Below are positions 15,049-26,100 of a stretch of DNA of 37,648 nt, piece by piece (position 1 is the first letter of the stretch; each line of letters begins with the position of its first letter). Below the pieces are notes generated by a model. The model worked only from the letters and a program-made list of their open reading frames with translations. It was not told the origin of the DNA and searched no databases. Source of the DNA: JBCCXL01 sp039191605 (GTDB lineage Bacteria; Acidobacteriota; Thermoanaerobaculia; Multivoradales; JAHZIX01); NCBI GenBank assembly GCA_039191605.1, contig JBCCXL010000035.1, positions 1 through 37,648 of the forward strand, given 5' to 3'. A program made the translations under genes and the position numbers.

Positions 15049-17565
15049 TCAAGGCACAGCCGGCTGCAGCACCAGGGTTCCGCCGCCGGAGCTCGGCTCG
15101 GCGAAGAGGGCGCGGGCGTTGAGCTTGCCGGCGAGGAAGAGCTCGATCTGGTTGTCGTAGTGGATGTCGAAGGGATGGCCGCTCTGACCGCCGGGAATGC
15201 CCATGGAGTAGGCGCCGTCGGCGGAGCCGAGATCGCTCACCATGCGCAGGGAGGGGCCAACGGCGACCCGCTGCACGTTTTCCTCGGGTGAGCCTTCCGC
15301 CCCCCAGAAGCCCTCGAAGGCGTTCAAGGTGGTGCCGGACCCGGCCACTTGGTAGGGACCGCGGGTGAAGTAGGAGCCCACCACCGGAGCGGAGGCCATG
15401 GGGTGGCTGAGCATCAGCTCGTGGATGTCGCCGTAGCGCCAGGGGGAGAGATCCGACCCGGAGGGCTCACCCCAAATCTCCACCCCCCGCTGCCAAGCGC
15501 GCTCGAGGGCGGCGGTGAAGATCTCCTGCGGCCCCTCCACCGAGGCCGTGGAGACGTCGTCCCACCACTCGGGGGAGATCTCTCCCTCCACCAGGCGCAC
15601 GGTGCGGCGGTAGCCGGGGTTGAGCTCGAAGCCGCCGGCCTCCGCCTCGTCGGCGAAGATGCCCGACTCCAGCTCCTCCTCGAAGAAGGCGAAGAGGGCG
15701 GCGGCGGCGCTCTCCAACGTGTAGGAGCCGTCCCAGGCGTTCAGCGCCTCCCAGGCGCGGCGGGCGCCCTCGGGGGCGTCCGCTCCCGGGGCCGGCAGAG
15801 GAGCTAGCAGCCGCTTCGGATAGACGGAGACGATGTCCTGCTGCACGGCGGCGAGATCGGAGAAGCTCCAGGTGGACTGCGCCTCGAGGATCTGCACCAG
15901 GCGATCGTAGCGGTGGTCGGCGTCATAGTCTCCAGAGACGACATAGTCTCCAGGGACTGTGATCGGAGCGGAGGCTCCTTCTAGCAACGCTTCCGTTTCA
16001 CCTGACTTTCCCTCTTCGCTCGTCTCGGCCACCAGTTCTGGATTCCAGTTCACCCGCTGATTAGCGGAAGCGAGGTAGTCCACCGCCGGCTGGCGGATGG
16101 TGGGCTCTTCCTGCCACGGCAGCAGGCCGTCCCAGCCGTAGCTCTCGTCCCAGGCGGGGGCCGGCAGTCGGCCGTCCCCCTGGAGTCGGTTGGGCAGGCG
16201 GCCGAGGATGGCGTGGATCAGGCCGCCGTCGCGATCGGCGGCGAAGAGATTCTGCGCCGGCACGTGGAAGGGAGAGATCGCCTCTGGCACCTCGTCGACG
16301 CTCTGGGCGCGGGCCAGCTGGAGCATGGCGAGGGTGGGGTCCCCGCCGGTGAAGGCGGTCCAGGCGAGGGAGCGGGCCGGCAGGCCGAGTCGGGGGACGG
16401 GCTGATAGAGAGGGCCGATGTCGGTGCGCCGCAGGGTCACCGAGCGGGTGCTGCCGTCCTTCAGCAGGAAGACCTCCTCCCGCTCCTCCACCACTTCCCA
16501 AATCTCCCCGCGCCGCACCCGCCAGGGCTCTCCCTCCGGCTGCTGGAGATCCTCGAAGAAGAGATCGTGGTCGTCCAGCATGACGTTGGTCACCGCCCAG
16601 GCCAGAGATTCGGTGCGGCCGATGATCACCCCCGGGGTGCCCGGCAGGCTGGCGCCGGCGACGGTGTAGTCGGGGGAGCGGATCTCCACCAGATACCAGG
16701 TGGAGGGCAGCGAGATGCCGAGGTGAGGGTCGTTGGCCACCAGCGGCCCGCCGGTGGCGGAGCGGGAGCTGCCGACGACCCAGTTGTTGGAGCCGGGGGG
16801 CGCGCTGCCGGCGGCCTCGGCACCGGCGGTGCCCACCTCGGACCCACTTTCTGCGGCAGAGCTCGCCGCATCACTAACAGAGGAGCCGGCCGCCAGCTCG
16901 GCGATGGCCTGCGGCAGATGGGGCGCCGGACCGGGATCCACCAGCTCCAGGCCGCGCTCCGCTCCCAGGGCCTTGAGCCACAGGTAGCGCCGCTCTTCCG
17001 GGCGCCCCTGCCAGAAGGAGAGATCTTCCGCCATCAGCGGGCCGACGCAGAGGCTGTCCACCGGAGTCCAGGGCTCCGGCTTCACCCCCAGCAGCTTCAG
17101 GCTCGGCGGCAGGTCGCCGCCGCGCTCCTCGAGCCATGCGTTGACCCCGTCGGCGTAGGCCTCCAGCACTTCGCGGCTCTCGTCGCTGGCGCTCTGCCAC
17201 AGCAGCTCGGCGATCTGTCGCAGGCAGAGCTGACGGGCACCGATATCCAGCGGCAGCGCCGCTTCTCCCACCAGCTCGGTGAGTCGGCCAGTGCAGCGAC
17301 GGCGGGTGAGCTCCAGCTGGGTGAAGCGCTCGTTGGCGTGGAGCCAGCCGAGGGCCGCCAGGGCGTCCGGCGCGCTCTCCGCTACGATGGTGGGTACGCC
17401 GACCTCGTCGAAGTGCACCGTGACCGCCGAGTCCAGCCCCGCCAGCGAAGCCTCGCCGCCGCGCTGGGGCAGGCCGCTGCCCCAGAACCAGAAATAGGAG
17501 GCGAGAAAGGCCACCGCGACGAGAACGGCCAGCACGATGAGTCCTTGAATCAGGCGACGTTTCAT
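15049..17565 (-). CDS. Penicillin acylase family Ntn-hydrolase
   Basis: An 838-residue secreted or membrane-anchored precursor. The N-terminus (MKRRLIQGLIVLAVLVAVAFL) is a signal peptide or anchor. The alpha-chain region carries DEVGVPTIVAES and ALGWLHANERFTQLELTRR, the family's hallmarks. The autoproteolytic junction is G-S-N-N-W with nucleophile S259, followed by GGPLVANDPHLGISLPSTWY. The beta chain contains NVMLDDHDLFFE and ASANQRVN. A ~40-residue Ser/Ala/Gly-rich linker precedes the cleavage site, probably the spacer peptide. Such enzymes cleave amides of acyl-homoserine lactones, beta-lactams or peptides in the periplasm; the true substrate is unknown. GAGGAG lies nine bases upstream of ATG 17565. 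Divergent from the RND operon. Confidence 0.92.
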   Translation of the reverse strand: MKRRLIQGLIVLAVLVAVAFLASYFWFWGSGLPQRGGEASLAGLDSAVTVHFDEVGVPTIVAESAPDALAALGWLHANERFTQLELTRRRCTGRLTELVGEAALPLDIGARQLCLRQIAELLWQSASDESREVLEAYADGVNAWLEERGGDLPPSLKLLGVKPEPWTPVDSLCVGPLMAEDLSFWQGRPEERRYLWLKALGAERGLELVDPGPAPHLPQAIAELAAGSSVSDAASSAAESGSEVGTAGAEAAGSAPPGSNNWVVGSSRSATGGPLVANDPHLGISLPSTWYLVEIRSPDYTVAGASLPGTPGVIIGRTESLAWAVTNVMLDDHDLFFEDLQQPEGEPWRVRRGEIWEVVEEREEVFLLKDGSTRSVTLRRTDIGPLYQPVPRLGLPARSLAWTAFTGGDPTLAMLQLARAQSVDEVPEAISPFHVPAQNLFAADRDGGLIHAILGRLPNRLQGDGRLPAPAWDESYGWDGLLPWQEEPTIRQPAVDYLASANQRVNWNPELVAETSEEGKSGETEALLEGASAPITVPGDYVVSGDYDADHRYDRLVQILEAQSTWSFSDLAAVQQDIVSVYPKRLLAPLPAPGADAPEGARRAWEALNAWDGSYTLESAAAALFAFFEEELESGIFADEAEAGGFELNPGYRRTVRLVEGEISPEWWDDVSTASVEGPQEIFTAALERAWQRGVEIWGEPSGSDLSPWRYGDIHELMLSHPMASAPVVGSYFTRGPYQVAGSGTTLNAFEGFWGAEGSPEENVQRVAVGPSLRMVSDLGSADGAYSMGIPGGQSGHPFDIHYDNQIELFLAGKLNARALFAEPSSGGGTLVLQPAVP

Positions 17566-17905
17566 GGCGATTGACTCCTCTAGACAAGGGCCTAGGTAAG
17601 GGTCTGAGGGAGGGGTAGATCCAGCGCTGAAATATACCCTAAACCCCGCAGATCTCCGTGGATTCAAGGCCTCCGCCGGGAAGCTGCGGGGGCCGCAGGG
17701 AAGTCCCCGTGATCCCAAGAACACATTCACCGGAACTAAATCCTTATTGAGAGCGTAATCTTCATCACCCGTTGGACGTACTCTTTCTAGACGCCGTAGG
17801 AGAGAGCACAAACGATCCGCTGCCTCTCGACGCCGCGTCGGCCTCCGCTCCAACCTGTTCTTCTTTCCATGTCTCTTCTTTCAGACCGCCTTCGTGGAGA
17901 ACCCC
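17566..17905. other. Divergent intergenic region (acylase / RND operon promoters)
   Basis: 340 bp that must hold the promoters of the penicillin acylase (minus) and the efflux operon (plus). A small perfect hairpin CTGCGG-GGG-CCGCAG occupies 17684-17698. I could not assign convincing -35/-10 boxes. An AT-richer patch around 17735-17765 is the most promoter-like part for the plus-strand operon. Confidence 0.4.
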
Positions 17906-19183
17906 ATGTCGCCTTTTGATTTCTCCCAGCTCGCTTCCCCCGTCGCTCGGCTCCGCCGCTCTTTCCCCGCGGTAGGCCTCGCTCTGCTGCTGCTCAGCGC
18001 GGGCCTGACGGGCTGCTCCATGTCTGACACGGAGGCCACGGAGACCGACGGCGAGGACAAGGGACCGACCCTGGTGCCGGTGGCCGTCGCCGCCCTGGAG
18101 CAGGGCCCCATCGAGGCGACCCTGCGCTTCTCCACCAATCTCGAGGCGGAGCGCGGCGTGCAGGTTCTCGCCGAGGCCTCCCGCAAGGTGCAGCAGCTGC
18201 TGGTGGAAGAAGGCCAGCGGGTGAACCGCGGCCAGGTGCTGCTGCGCCTGGAGGACGACGAGCAGCGCTCCGCGCTGGCCAAGGTGGAGACCGAGCTGCG
18301 CCAGGCCCAGCGGGAATACGAGCGCCAGAAGCGCCTGCATTCCCAGGGCTTCCTCTCGGAAGAGGACTTCAACTCCGCCACCTACAACATCGAGCAGCTG
18401 GAGCTGCGTCTCGCCGACGCCAAGCGGGAGCTTTCCTACGCCACGGTGCGGGCGCCGATTCGCGGCACCGTCACCCTGCGCCAGGTCAACCTCGGCGACT
18501 TCGTGACCCCCAACATGCCCCTCTTCGAGATCGTCGACTTCGACTCCCTGGTGGCGCGGGTCTTCGTGCCGGAGCGGGAGCTGGCCCGGCTCACCCCCGG
18601 TCAGGAGGCCAGGCTCTCGGCCCCGGCCCTCGGCGAGCGCCGCCATCGCGGCGTCATCGAGCGCATCGCGCCGGTGGTGGACCCCCAGACCGGCACGGTG
18701 AAGGTCACCGTGGATATCCCCGAGCGGGAGGATCTGCGCCCCGGCCTCTTCGTTGACGTGGAGCTGGTGACCGACGTTCGCAACGAGGCTCTGCTGGTGC
18801 CGAAGCGGGCGCTGGTCTACGACCAGGATCAGATCTTCGTCTACCGCCTGCGGGAAGGCACGCCGGAGCCGCTGCCCGCTGCCACCATCGCCGGATCTCG
18901 CTCCGAGGACGACGCCGAGGTGGTGGAGATTCCCGCCGACGCCCGGCGGGTGGAGCGCCTGCGCCTGCGGCCGCAGATGGAGGACGACGCCTTCGTCGAA
19001 CCCAGCGACGCCTCTACCCTCAGCCTCGGAGACCGCATCGTCGTCGCCGGCCAGGCGGGCCTCAAGGACGGCGCCCTGGTGCGCCTGGTGGACGGCGGCT
19101 CCATGGCCCCGCAGAGCGGCGATGTCCTCTCTCGCGGGAGCGAGAGCTCCTCCTCGACCGAGACCCCCGCGGCCGCCCGCTGA
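17906..19183 (+). CDS. RND efflux periplasmic adaptor (membrane fusion lipoprotein)
   Basis: A ~425-residue HlyD/AcrA-type adaptor. The signal peptide ends in the lipobox LTGC (C37), so it is probably anchored in the inner membrane. The order is: barrel-sandwich half one with VQVLAEASRKVQQLLVEEGQRVNRGQVLLRLED; a coiled-coil hairpin (AKVETELRQAQREYERQKRLHSQ); half two with VRAPIRGTVTLRQVNLGDFV; then beta-barrel and membrane-proximal domains. ATG 17906 is chosen because GGAG precedes it by six to seven bases; GTG at 17894 would add four residues. It lies 15 bp before the first RND permease. A ~45-residue insertion-like acidic segment (SEDDAEVVEIPADARRVERL) in the C-terminal domain is less conserved. 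Confidence 0.93.
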   Translation: MSPFDFSQLASPVARLRRSFPAVGLALLLLSAGLTGCSMSDTEATETDGEDKGPTLVPVAVAALEQGPIEATLRFSTNLEAERGVQVLAEASRKVQQLLVEEGQRVNRGQVLLRLEDDEQRSALAKVETELRQAQREYERQKRLHSQGFLSEEDFNSATYNIEQLELRLADAKRELSYATVRAPIRGTVTLRQVNLGDFVTPNMPLFEIVDFDSLVARVFVPERELARLTPGQEARLSAPALGERRHRGVIERIAPVVDPQTGTVKVTVDIPEREDLRPGLFVDVELVTDVRNEALLVPKRALVYDQDQIFVYRLREGTPEPLPAATIAGSRSEDDAEVVEIPADARRVERLRLRPQMEDDAFVEPSDASTLSLGDRIVVAGQAGLKDGALVRLVDGGSMAPQSGDVLSRGSESSSSTETPAAAR

Positions 19184-19198
19184 TTCGGAGACCTCATC

Positions 19199-22100
19199 AT
19201 GACGAAGTCCCTCGATTCCCGGCGCCCGGACGGCGCCTCGGCGCAGCGTGCCCCACATCTAGCTGATACGGCGGCTGATACGGCGGCTGTCCCGACGAAT
19301 GGGTCGAACTCGATAGATCAACCCGTCGGCTCCTTCTCCACCCGCCGCCCGGTGGCGGTGCTGGTGGTCTTCCTCGCCCTCGGCGTCTTCGGCTGGTTCT
19401 CCTACGCCCAGCTGCCGGTGACTCTGATGCCGGAGCTCTCCTACCCCACCCTCACGGTGCGCACAGAATATGCCGGCGCCGCCCCGGAGGAGGTGGAGAA
19501 CGACATCTCCCGCCCGGTGGAGGAAGCTCTGGGCGTGGTCAGCGGGCTCTCGCGCATCTCCAGCGTCTCCCGCGCCGGCATCTCCGACGTGGTGCTGGAG
19601 CTCACCTGGGACGCCGACATGGCCCAGGTGACCCAGGACGTGCTGGAGCGCCTGGACCTGGTGTTCCTGCCGCCGGAGGCGGAGCGGCCGCTGATCCTGC
19701 GCTACGACCCCTCCCTGGATCCGGTGCTGGAGCTCTCGGTCTCCGGCGTCGACGAACGCTTCGCCGGCGAAGAGGGCCTGCGGCGCCTGCGGCGGCTGGC
19801 GGAATATCAGGTCAAGCGCCAGCTGGAGACCCTGCCGGGAGTCGCCGCGGTGGAGGTGCGGGGCGGTCTGGAGGAGCAGATTCAGGTCTCCCTGGACGAG
19901 AGCGCCCTGCGCCGCACCGGCACCTCCACGGCGCGGGTCATCGAGCGCCTGGCGGCGGAGAACATCAACGTCGCCGGCGGCACCCTGCGGGAGGGCCGCA
20001 CCGAGTATCTGGTGCGCACCCTCAACGAATTCACCAATCTAGACCAGATCGCCGACACGCTGATCGAACGCAGCGGCGGCCGCGATGTGCGGCTGCGGGA
20101 TCTCGGCGAGGTGACCTTCGGCCACGAGGAGCGACGCATCACCACCCGCTCCGGCGGCGCCGAGAGCGTACGCGTCGCCATCCTCAAAGAAGCCGACGCC
20201 AACATGGTGGCCCTCGCTCAGCAGGTGCGGGACGCGGTGGGCGAAGTGGATCTCGAGGCCGAGGCGCGCATCGCCAGCGGCACCGCCACCGCGGCGGAGG
20301 CCTACGGCACCCGCCGCGGCCCACACTTCGGCCCGCCGCAGGAAGAAGAGGAAGATCCGGGGCCCCAGGGGCTGGCCATCGACCTCTACCGCAGCGAGGG
20401 CGCTCTGCTGTCCCTGGTGGCGGACCGCTCCACCTTCATTCAAAGCTCCATCGACGAGGTGGTCTCCACCGCCGTCCTCGGCGGCCTGCTGGCGGTGCTG
20501 GTGCTCTACCTCTTCCTGCGCAACGTGCGCTCCACCGCCATCGTGGCGGTGGCGATTCCGGTCTCTCTGCTGGTCACCTTCGCCCCCCTGAACCTCACCG
20601 GCGTGAGCCTCAACATCATGTCCCTCGGCGGCCTCGCCCTGGGCATCGGCATGCTGGTGGACTCCTCCATCGTGGTGCTGGAATCCATCTTCCGCTGCCG
20701 CGAAGAGGGAGACGATCTGATCACCGCCGCGGTGCGCGGAACCAACGAGGTGCGGGGAGCGGTGACCGCTTCCACCCTGACCTCCATCGCGGTGTTTGCG
20801 CCGATGGTCTTCGTCGAGGGCGTCGCCGGCCAGGCCTTCGGCGACCTCGGCCTGGCGGTGGTGATCTCTCTGCTGGCGGCGCTGGCGGTGGCGGTGTTCT
20901 TCATCCCCATGCTCGCCAGCCGCCGCGGCGGCGAGGGCGCGAACTCCGATGCCGCTGATGTCGGCAATGCCATCGATTCCGGCGACGACACCGACTCCGC
21001 CGGGTCCACCGCAGCGAAGGCCGCGGCCGCGGCCGGCGGCTGGCAGAGCCTGCGGGACTTCCGCGGTGATTTCCGCGGCGCCGGCCGCTGGCGCTGGCTG
21101 ATCGCTCCCTACCTCGTGGCGCGACTGCTGCTCTCGCTGCCCCTGGAGCTGGTGGGCAAGATCGTCCTCGGCGCGCTGCGCCGCGGCGCCGCCTTCTTCC
21201 GCGGCCTCGGCAGCGGACGCGCCGGGCGATTCGCCGGACGCTGGCTGGGAGCCCCGGCGCGCTGGACCGACCGCCTGCTCTCGGCCCTCAACCGCGCCTA
21301 CCCGCGGGTGCTCAAGCCCTGCCTGCGCCACGCCGGCCTGGTGCTCTTCCTCGGCCTCGGCCTGGTGCTGCTCACCGTCCAGAGCTTCACCCAGCTGGGC
21401 ACCGAGCTGCTGCCGGAGATCCACCAGGGGGAGCTCACCTTCGAGGTCGAGCTGCCGGTGGGTTCGCCCCTGGAGGAGACCATCGCCACCCTCGCTCCGG
21501 TGGAGCAGGCGATCCTCCAGGACATGGAGCAGGCGCGCGGCGCGGCCTCCTACATCGACGCGCTGCTGGTGACCTACGGCTTCGATCCGGAGACCTCCCG
21601 CCGCGCCGACGAGGGCGAGCATTCCGCCCGCTTCAAGGTTCTGGTGGACCGCCCGGATCCCGGAATCCTCGGTCGCTTCGCGGCCCTCAGCGGCGCCCGC
21701 GCGCTGGAGGATGTAGACCTCAAGGCCCGCGAGGCGGCGGTGGTCGAAGAGCTTCGGGGCATCCTCGAGACGGTGCCCGATAGCGATGCCCGAGTGCAGC
21801 GCCCGGTGCTCTTCTCCTTCCGCACGCCGCTGGAGGTGGAGATCCAGGGAGACGACCTCGCAACCCTGCGGCGCTGGACCGACGACGCCCAGGCTCGCCT
21901 CGCCGCGCTGCCCCAGCTGGCGGACGTGGAGTCGACGCTGAAGAGCGGCGCTCCGGAGGTGCAGATCGCCTACGATCGTGAGCGCCTGGCGCGCTATGAC
22001 CTCGACATCCGCCGGGTCGCCCAGCAGGTGCGGGATCAGGTGCAGGGAGCGGAGGCCACCCGCTACAACCTGGTGGACCGCCGCATTCCGGTAGTGGTGC

Positions 22101-23038
22101 GCCTGGAGGAAGACGATCGCGAGACGGTGACGGACGTCGCCGAGCTGGTGATCAACCCCGGCGGCGAGCGCCCCATTCCCCTCGGCGCGGTGGCGGAGAT
22201 CGCCCTCGGCGAGGGCCCCAGCGAGGTGCGCCGAGTAGACGGCCAGCGGGTCGGCCTGATTCGCTCCAACCTCGGCGAGGCCAGCCTCGGCGAGGCGGCG
22301 GCGGTGGTGCGGGCCAGCCTGGAGCCGCTGCCCTGGCCCCAGGGGATGAGCTACGAGATCGCCGGCCAGAGCGAGGAGTGGGATCGCAGCTCCTCCAGCC
22401 TGTGGCTCGCCCTGGCCCTCTCCATCTTCTTGGTCTACGTCATCATGGCGGCGCAATTCGAGAGCCTCACTCAGCCGCTGGTGATTCTGCTCACCGTGCC
22501 CCTGGCCTTCTTCGGCACCGCCCTGGCGCTGCAGTGGATGGGGCTGCCTCTCTCGGTGGTGGTCTTCCTCGGCATGATCATGCTCGCCGGCATCGTGGTG
22601 AACAACGCCATCGTGCTGGTGGACTACATCAACACCCTGCGCCGCCGCGGCATGGAGCTCAGCGCCGCGGTGCTGGAGGCCGGCACGGTACGCCTGCGGC
22701 CGATTCTGATGACCACCGCCACCACCGTGCTGGGCCTGGCGCCGATGGCCATCGGCCTCGGTGACGGCGCGGAGATCCGCGCCCCCATGGCGCTGGCGGT
22801 GATCTCCGGCCTGATCACCTCCACCGGCCTGACCCTGGTGATCATCCCCGTCGCCTACCTCACCCTCGATCGCCTCCAGTCGCGACTGCTGGGTCGCCCC
22901 ATCGCCAGCGTCGATCCGGTCAATGAGGGCCATGCAGCCACCGAAGCGGCCACCGAGGCGGCCACCCTCGCGGAGAGCACGGCGGCGAACGCCGCTGGCG
23001 CTGATGGCTCCGGCGAGGCCCTCCACTCCACCACCTGA
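19199..23038 (+). CDS. RND multidrug/solute efflux permease, subunit 1 (with large loop insertion)
   Basis: A 1279-residue AcrB/MdtB-like inner-membrane proton antiporter. It has the canonical order: TM1 (PVAVLVVFLALGVFGWF), porter loops with PTLTVRTEYAGAAPEEVE, TM2-6 including GIGMLVDSSIVVLES with the proton-relay aspartate, and a second half with TM7-12 including IVVNNAIVLVDYIN. It is about 230 residues longer than usual. The excess is an Ala/Gly/Asp-rich N-terminal extension (~45) and an insertion at residues ~577-700 between TM6 and TM7, with low-complexity, hydrophobic and arginine-rich parts. The C-terminal tail also has Ala/Glu repeats (TEAATEAA). It follows the adaptor by 15 bp and precedes a second RND permease. 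Confidence 0.93.
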   Translation: MTKSLDSRRPDGASAQRAPHLADTAADTAAVPTNGSNSIDQPVGSFSTRRPVAVLVVFLALGVFGWFSYAQLPVTLMPELSYPTLTVRTEYAGAAPEEVENDISRPVEEALGVVSGLSRISSVSRAGISDVVLELTWDADMAQVTQDVLERLDLVFLPPEAERPLILRYDPSLDPVLELSVSGVDERFAGEEGLRRLRRLAEYQVKRQLETLPGVAAVEVRGGLEEQIQVSLDESALRRTGTSTARVIERLAAENINVAGGTLREGRTEYLVRTLNEFTNLDQIADTLIERSGGRDVRLRDLGEVTFGHEERRITTRSGGAESVRVAILKEADANMVALAQQVRDAVGEVDLEAEARIASGTATAAEAYGTRRGPHFGPPQEEEEDPGPQGLAIDLYRSEGALLSLVADRSTFIQSSIDEVVSTAVLGGLLAVLVLYLFLRNVRSTAIVAVAIPVSLLVTFAPLNLTGVSLNIMSLGGLALGIGMLVDSSIVVLESIFRCREEGDDLITAAVRGTNEVRGAVTASTLTSIAVFAPMVFVEGVAGQAFGDLGLAVVISLLAALAVAVFFIPMLASRRGGEGANSDAADVGNAIDSGDDTDSAGSTAAKAAAAAGGWQSLRDFRGDFRGAGRWRWLIAPYLVARLLLSLPLELVGKIVLGALRRGAAFFRGLGSGRAGRFAGRWLGAPARWTDRLLSALNRAYPRVLKPCLRHAGLVLFLGLGLVLLTVQSFTQLGTELLPEIHQGELTFEVELPVGSPLEETIATLAPVEQAILQDMEQARGAASYIDALLVTYGFDPETSRRADEGEHSARFKVLVDRPDPGILGRFAALSGARALEDVDLKAREAAVVEELRGILETVPDSDARVQRPVLFSFRTPLEVEIQGDDLATLRRWTDDAQARLAALPQLADVESTLKSGAPEVQIAYDRERLARYDLDIRRVAQQVRDQVQGAEATRYNLVDRRIPVVVRLEEDDRETVTDVAELVINPGGERPIPLGAVAEIALGEGPSEVRRVDGQRVGLIRSNLGEASLGEAAAVVRASLEPLPWPQGMSYEIAGQSEEWDRSSSSLWLALALSIFLVYVIMAAQFESLTQPLVILLTVPLAFFGTALALQWMGLPLSVVVFLGMIMLAGIVVNNAIVLVDYINTLRRRGMELSAAVLEAGTVRLRPILMTTATTVLGLAPMAIGLGDGAEIRAPMALAVISGLITSTGLTLVIIPVAYLTLDRLQSRLLGRPIASVDPVNEGHAATEAATEAATLAESTAANAAGADGSGEALHSTT

Positions 23039-23149
23039 GGCCCGTCCTCCGGTCTTTCCTAACCCCACGATTTCCTCTCTCGATGCCCCTGGCCCAGTGA
23101 CGGCAGCGAGCGTCGGCACCGAGCACCACACTCCACGGCGAGGCCTACC

Positions 23150-26100
23150 ATGAGCCACTCCACGCCCCCCCAAGACCCCTCCCCGGACGAGCATCGAACG
23201 ACCCCCAATCGCTGGGAGTCGCTGCTGCCGAGCTTCTCCCTGGGGCGCCCGGTGACCGTCATCGTGCTGCTCGCCACGGTGCTGGTGGTGGGCGTCGTCG
23301 CCACCGTGGGGATTCCCCTGGAGACCTTCCCCCAGGGCTTCTCTCCCCCCTTCCTCTCGGTGGTCGCTCCGTGGCCCGACGCTTCACCCCAGGACGTGCT
23401 GGAGAAGATCGTCCAGCCGCTGGAGGACGAGATCAGCACGGTGCGAGGATTGAGCCGCCTCTCCTCTCTGTCCACCAACGGCAGCGGCCTGCTCTTCCTC
23501 ACCTTCAAGCAGGGGACGGACATGGACATCGCCTACCGCGAGGTCCGAGACCGAGTGGAGCGCACCCGGCGCAAGCTGCCGGACGACGTCGACCGCGTCT
23601 ACGTCAACAAGCAGGATCTCTCGGACCTGCCGATCTTCATGGTCGGTCTGGCGGTGGACCCGGAGCTCTCGGATCCCTACCAGCTGATCACCGACGAGAT
23701 CCTCAAGCCGCTGGAGCGGCTGGACGGCGTCGCCAGCGTCGAAACCCAGGGGCTGGAGGAGAAGGAGATCCTCATCGAGGTGGATCGGCGCCGGGCGGAG
23801 GCCGCCGGGCTGGACATCTACCGCCTGGCCCAGGAGCTGGGCAACGACAACTTCACCATGGCCAGCGGCAACGTCCTCTCCGGCGCCTCCAAGCTGCTGC
23901 TGCGCTCCGTCGCCCGCTATCCGGACCTCGACACCCTGCGCCAGCGGCCGGTGGGGGAAGCGGTGCGGCTACAGGACGTGGCGACGGTGCTCTACGAGGA
24001 GCCGGAGCAGGACTTCACCGCCCGGGTCAACAGCCGGCCGGCGGTGGCGGTGCTGCTCTTCAAGGAGGGGCAGGAGAACACCCTCGCGGTCTGTGAGCGC
24101 ATTCAGGGGCTGGTGGACGAGATGCAGGAGAATCCCCGGCTGGCGAGCATGACCATCGTGCCGATCCTCAACCAGGGGGATTTCATCCGCTCCTCCCTGG
24201 GGGTGATGCTAGACAGCGGGCGCATCGGCGCCCTGTTCGCCATCGGGGTGCTCTTCTTCTTCCTGCGTCGCCTGAGGATGACCCTGATCATCACGCTCTC
24301 CATCCCCCTCTCCATGCTCATCGCCTTGACGGTGATGTACTTCGGCGGCGAGACCCTGAATATCCTCACCCTGCTGGGGCTGATGATCTCCGTCGGCCTG
24401 CTGGTGGACAACTCGGTGGTGGTGGCGGAAAACATCCACCGCCTCCACCGCGCCGGCCTGCCGCGGCGGGAGGCGGCGGTTCGCGGCGCCGGGGAGATCT
24501 CCCTGGCGGTGGTGATGGCCACCCTCACCACCATCGCCGTGTTCCTGCCCATCTCGCTGATCGAGGGCAACGCCCAATTCTTCCTGCTGCGACTCTCGGT
24601 CCCCATCTCCGTCTCCCTCGCCGCCTCGCTGGCGGTGGCCCTGGTCTTTGTCCCCCTGGCGGCCTACGTCACCCTGCCGGCGGACGGCGGCGATAGAAGC
24701 TCCGGTAAGGGCTCCGGTGAAACCCAGCGCAGTCGCCGCGCCAACGCCTTCCGGCAGCGCGTCGATGCTCTGCTGCGAAGCGCCTATAACCTCACCCTCG
24801 GCAAGATCAATCAGCAATACAACCGGCTCCTGGCCCACTGCCTGCGCCGCCGTATGGACACCGTGCTGGCGACCGCCGCGGTGCTCGCCCTGACCAGCGC
24901 CGTAGCCTTCGAGGACATGGAGATCGTCGCCCAGCAGGAAAACGAGCGGCCTGGCTTCGAGGTCGACGTCGAGCTGCCGGGCACCTGGGTGGAGGCCGAC
25001 GCCAGGGAATACTTTCGCCGAGTAGAGGGCATCCTCGAAGAACGCCAGGACGCCTGGGACCTTCAGGGCTACTTCATCGGCTTCCAGGAGGACAACGGCG
25101 AAATCCAGGGCTGGTTCAACAGCCCCCGCACCACGGACCTGAGCCCCACCCAAATCGTTGAGGAATTCACCGAGCTGCTGCCGGAGGCCCCGGGCCTGGA
25201 GGTCTACACCGGCAGCGAGAATCGCTCCAGCGATTGCCAGCAGGACAACCTCCACTGCGTACGGCTCTACGGCGAAGACACCGAGCAGCTGGGCGAGCTG
25301 CGGGAGGAGCTGCAGGAGGTCTTCCGCGTCGTCGACGGCGTGATCGGCGTGCGTCGGGGCAACGAGCCGAGCCCCGACCAGCTCTCCCTGCTGCTCGACC
25401 GCGACCGGCTGCAGCGCCAGCTGATCAACCCCCAGGCGGTGGCTGGAGTGGTGGCCTACGCCCTGCGCGGCCAGAGCCTGCCGAAGGTCTACCGCGAGGG
25501 TCGCGAGATTCCGGTGCGGGTGCGCTTCCAGGAGCAGGACCGAGACAGCCTGGAGGAGCTCGCTAGCTTCGCCATCCCGAAGCAGGGAGGACCAGAGTCT
25601 GGAGTTGGCCGCGTGGCCCTCGGTTCCGTCGCTCGCCCCATCTTCAGCAGCGCTCCGGAATCCATCTATCGCCGCAACAAGCGCACCTCCACCACCATCA
25701 CCCTGGAGATCGACGAGGAGCGCAAGGACGAAGTGGTGCAGGGCGTCAGCGCCCTCTCCGCTCAGCTCGATCTGCCGGAGGGGGTGACCTTCGACTCCGG
25801 AGTCCGCGCCACCCTCAACGCCGACGCCCTCGCCCTGCTGATGGCGGCGGGCCTTTCGGTGGCCTTCATCTATCTGCTGATGGCCTTCCTCTTCGAGAGC
25901 TTCATCCTGCCCCTGTCCATCATCCTCACCATCCCCCTGGCCTCCATCGGAGTCGGCTGGATCCACTTCCTCAGCGGCTACAGCCTCGACTTCTTAGGCG
26001 CCGTCGCGTCGATCCTGCTGATCGGCGTGGTGGTCAACAACGGCATCGTGCTGGTGGACTACGTCAATCGCCTGCGGCGCGAAGGCGCCACCCGCAGCGA

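Noticed and set aside
17684..17698. Hairpin in the acylase/RND intergenic region as a terminator
   Set aside because: The stem is only 6 bp, no T-run follows, and the flanking genes diverge so no terminator is needed.
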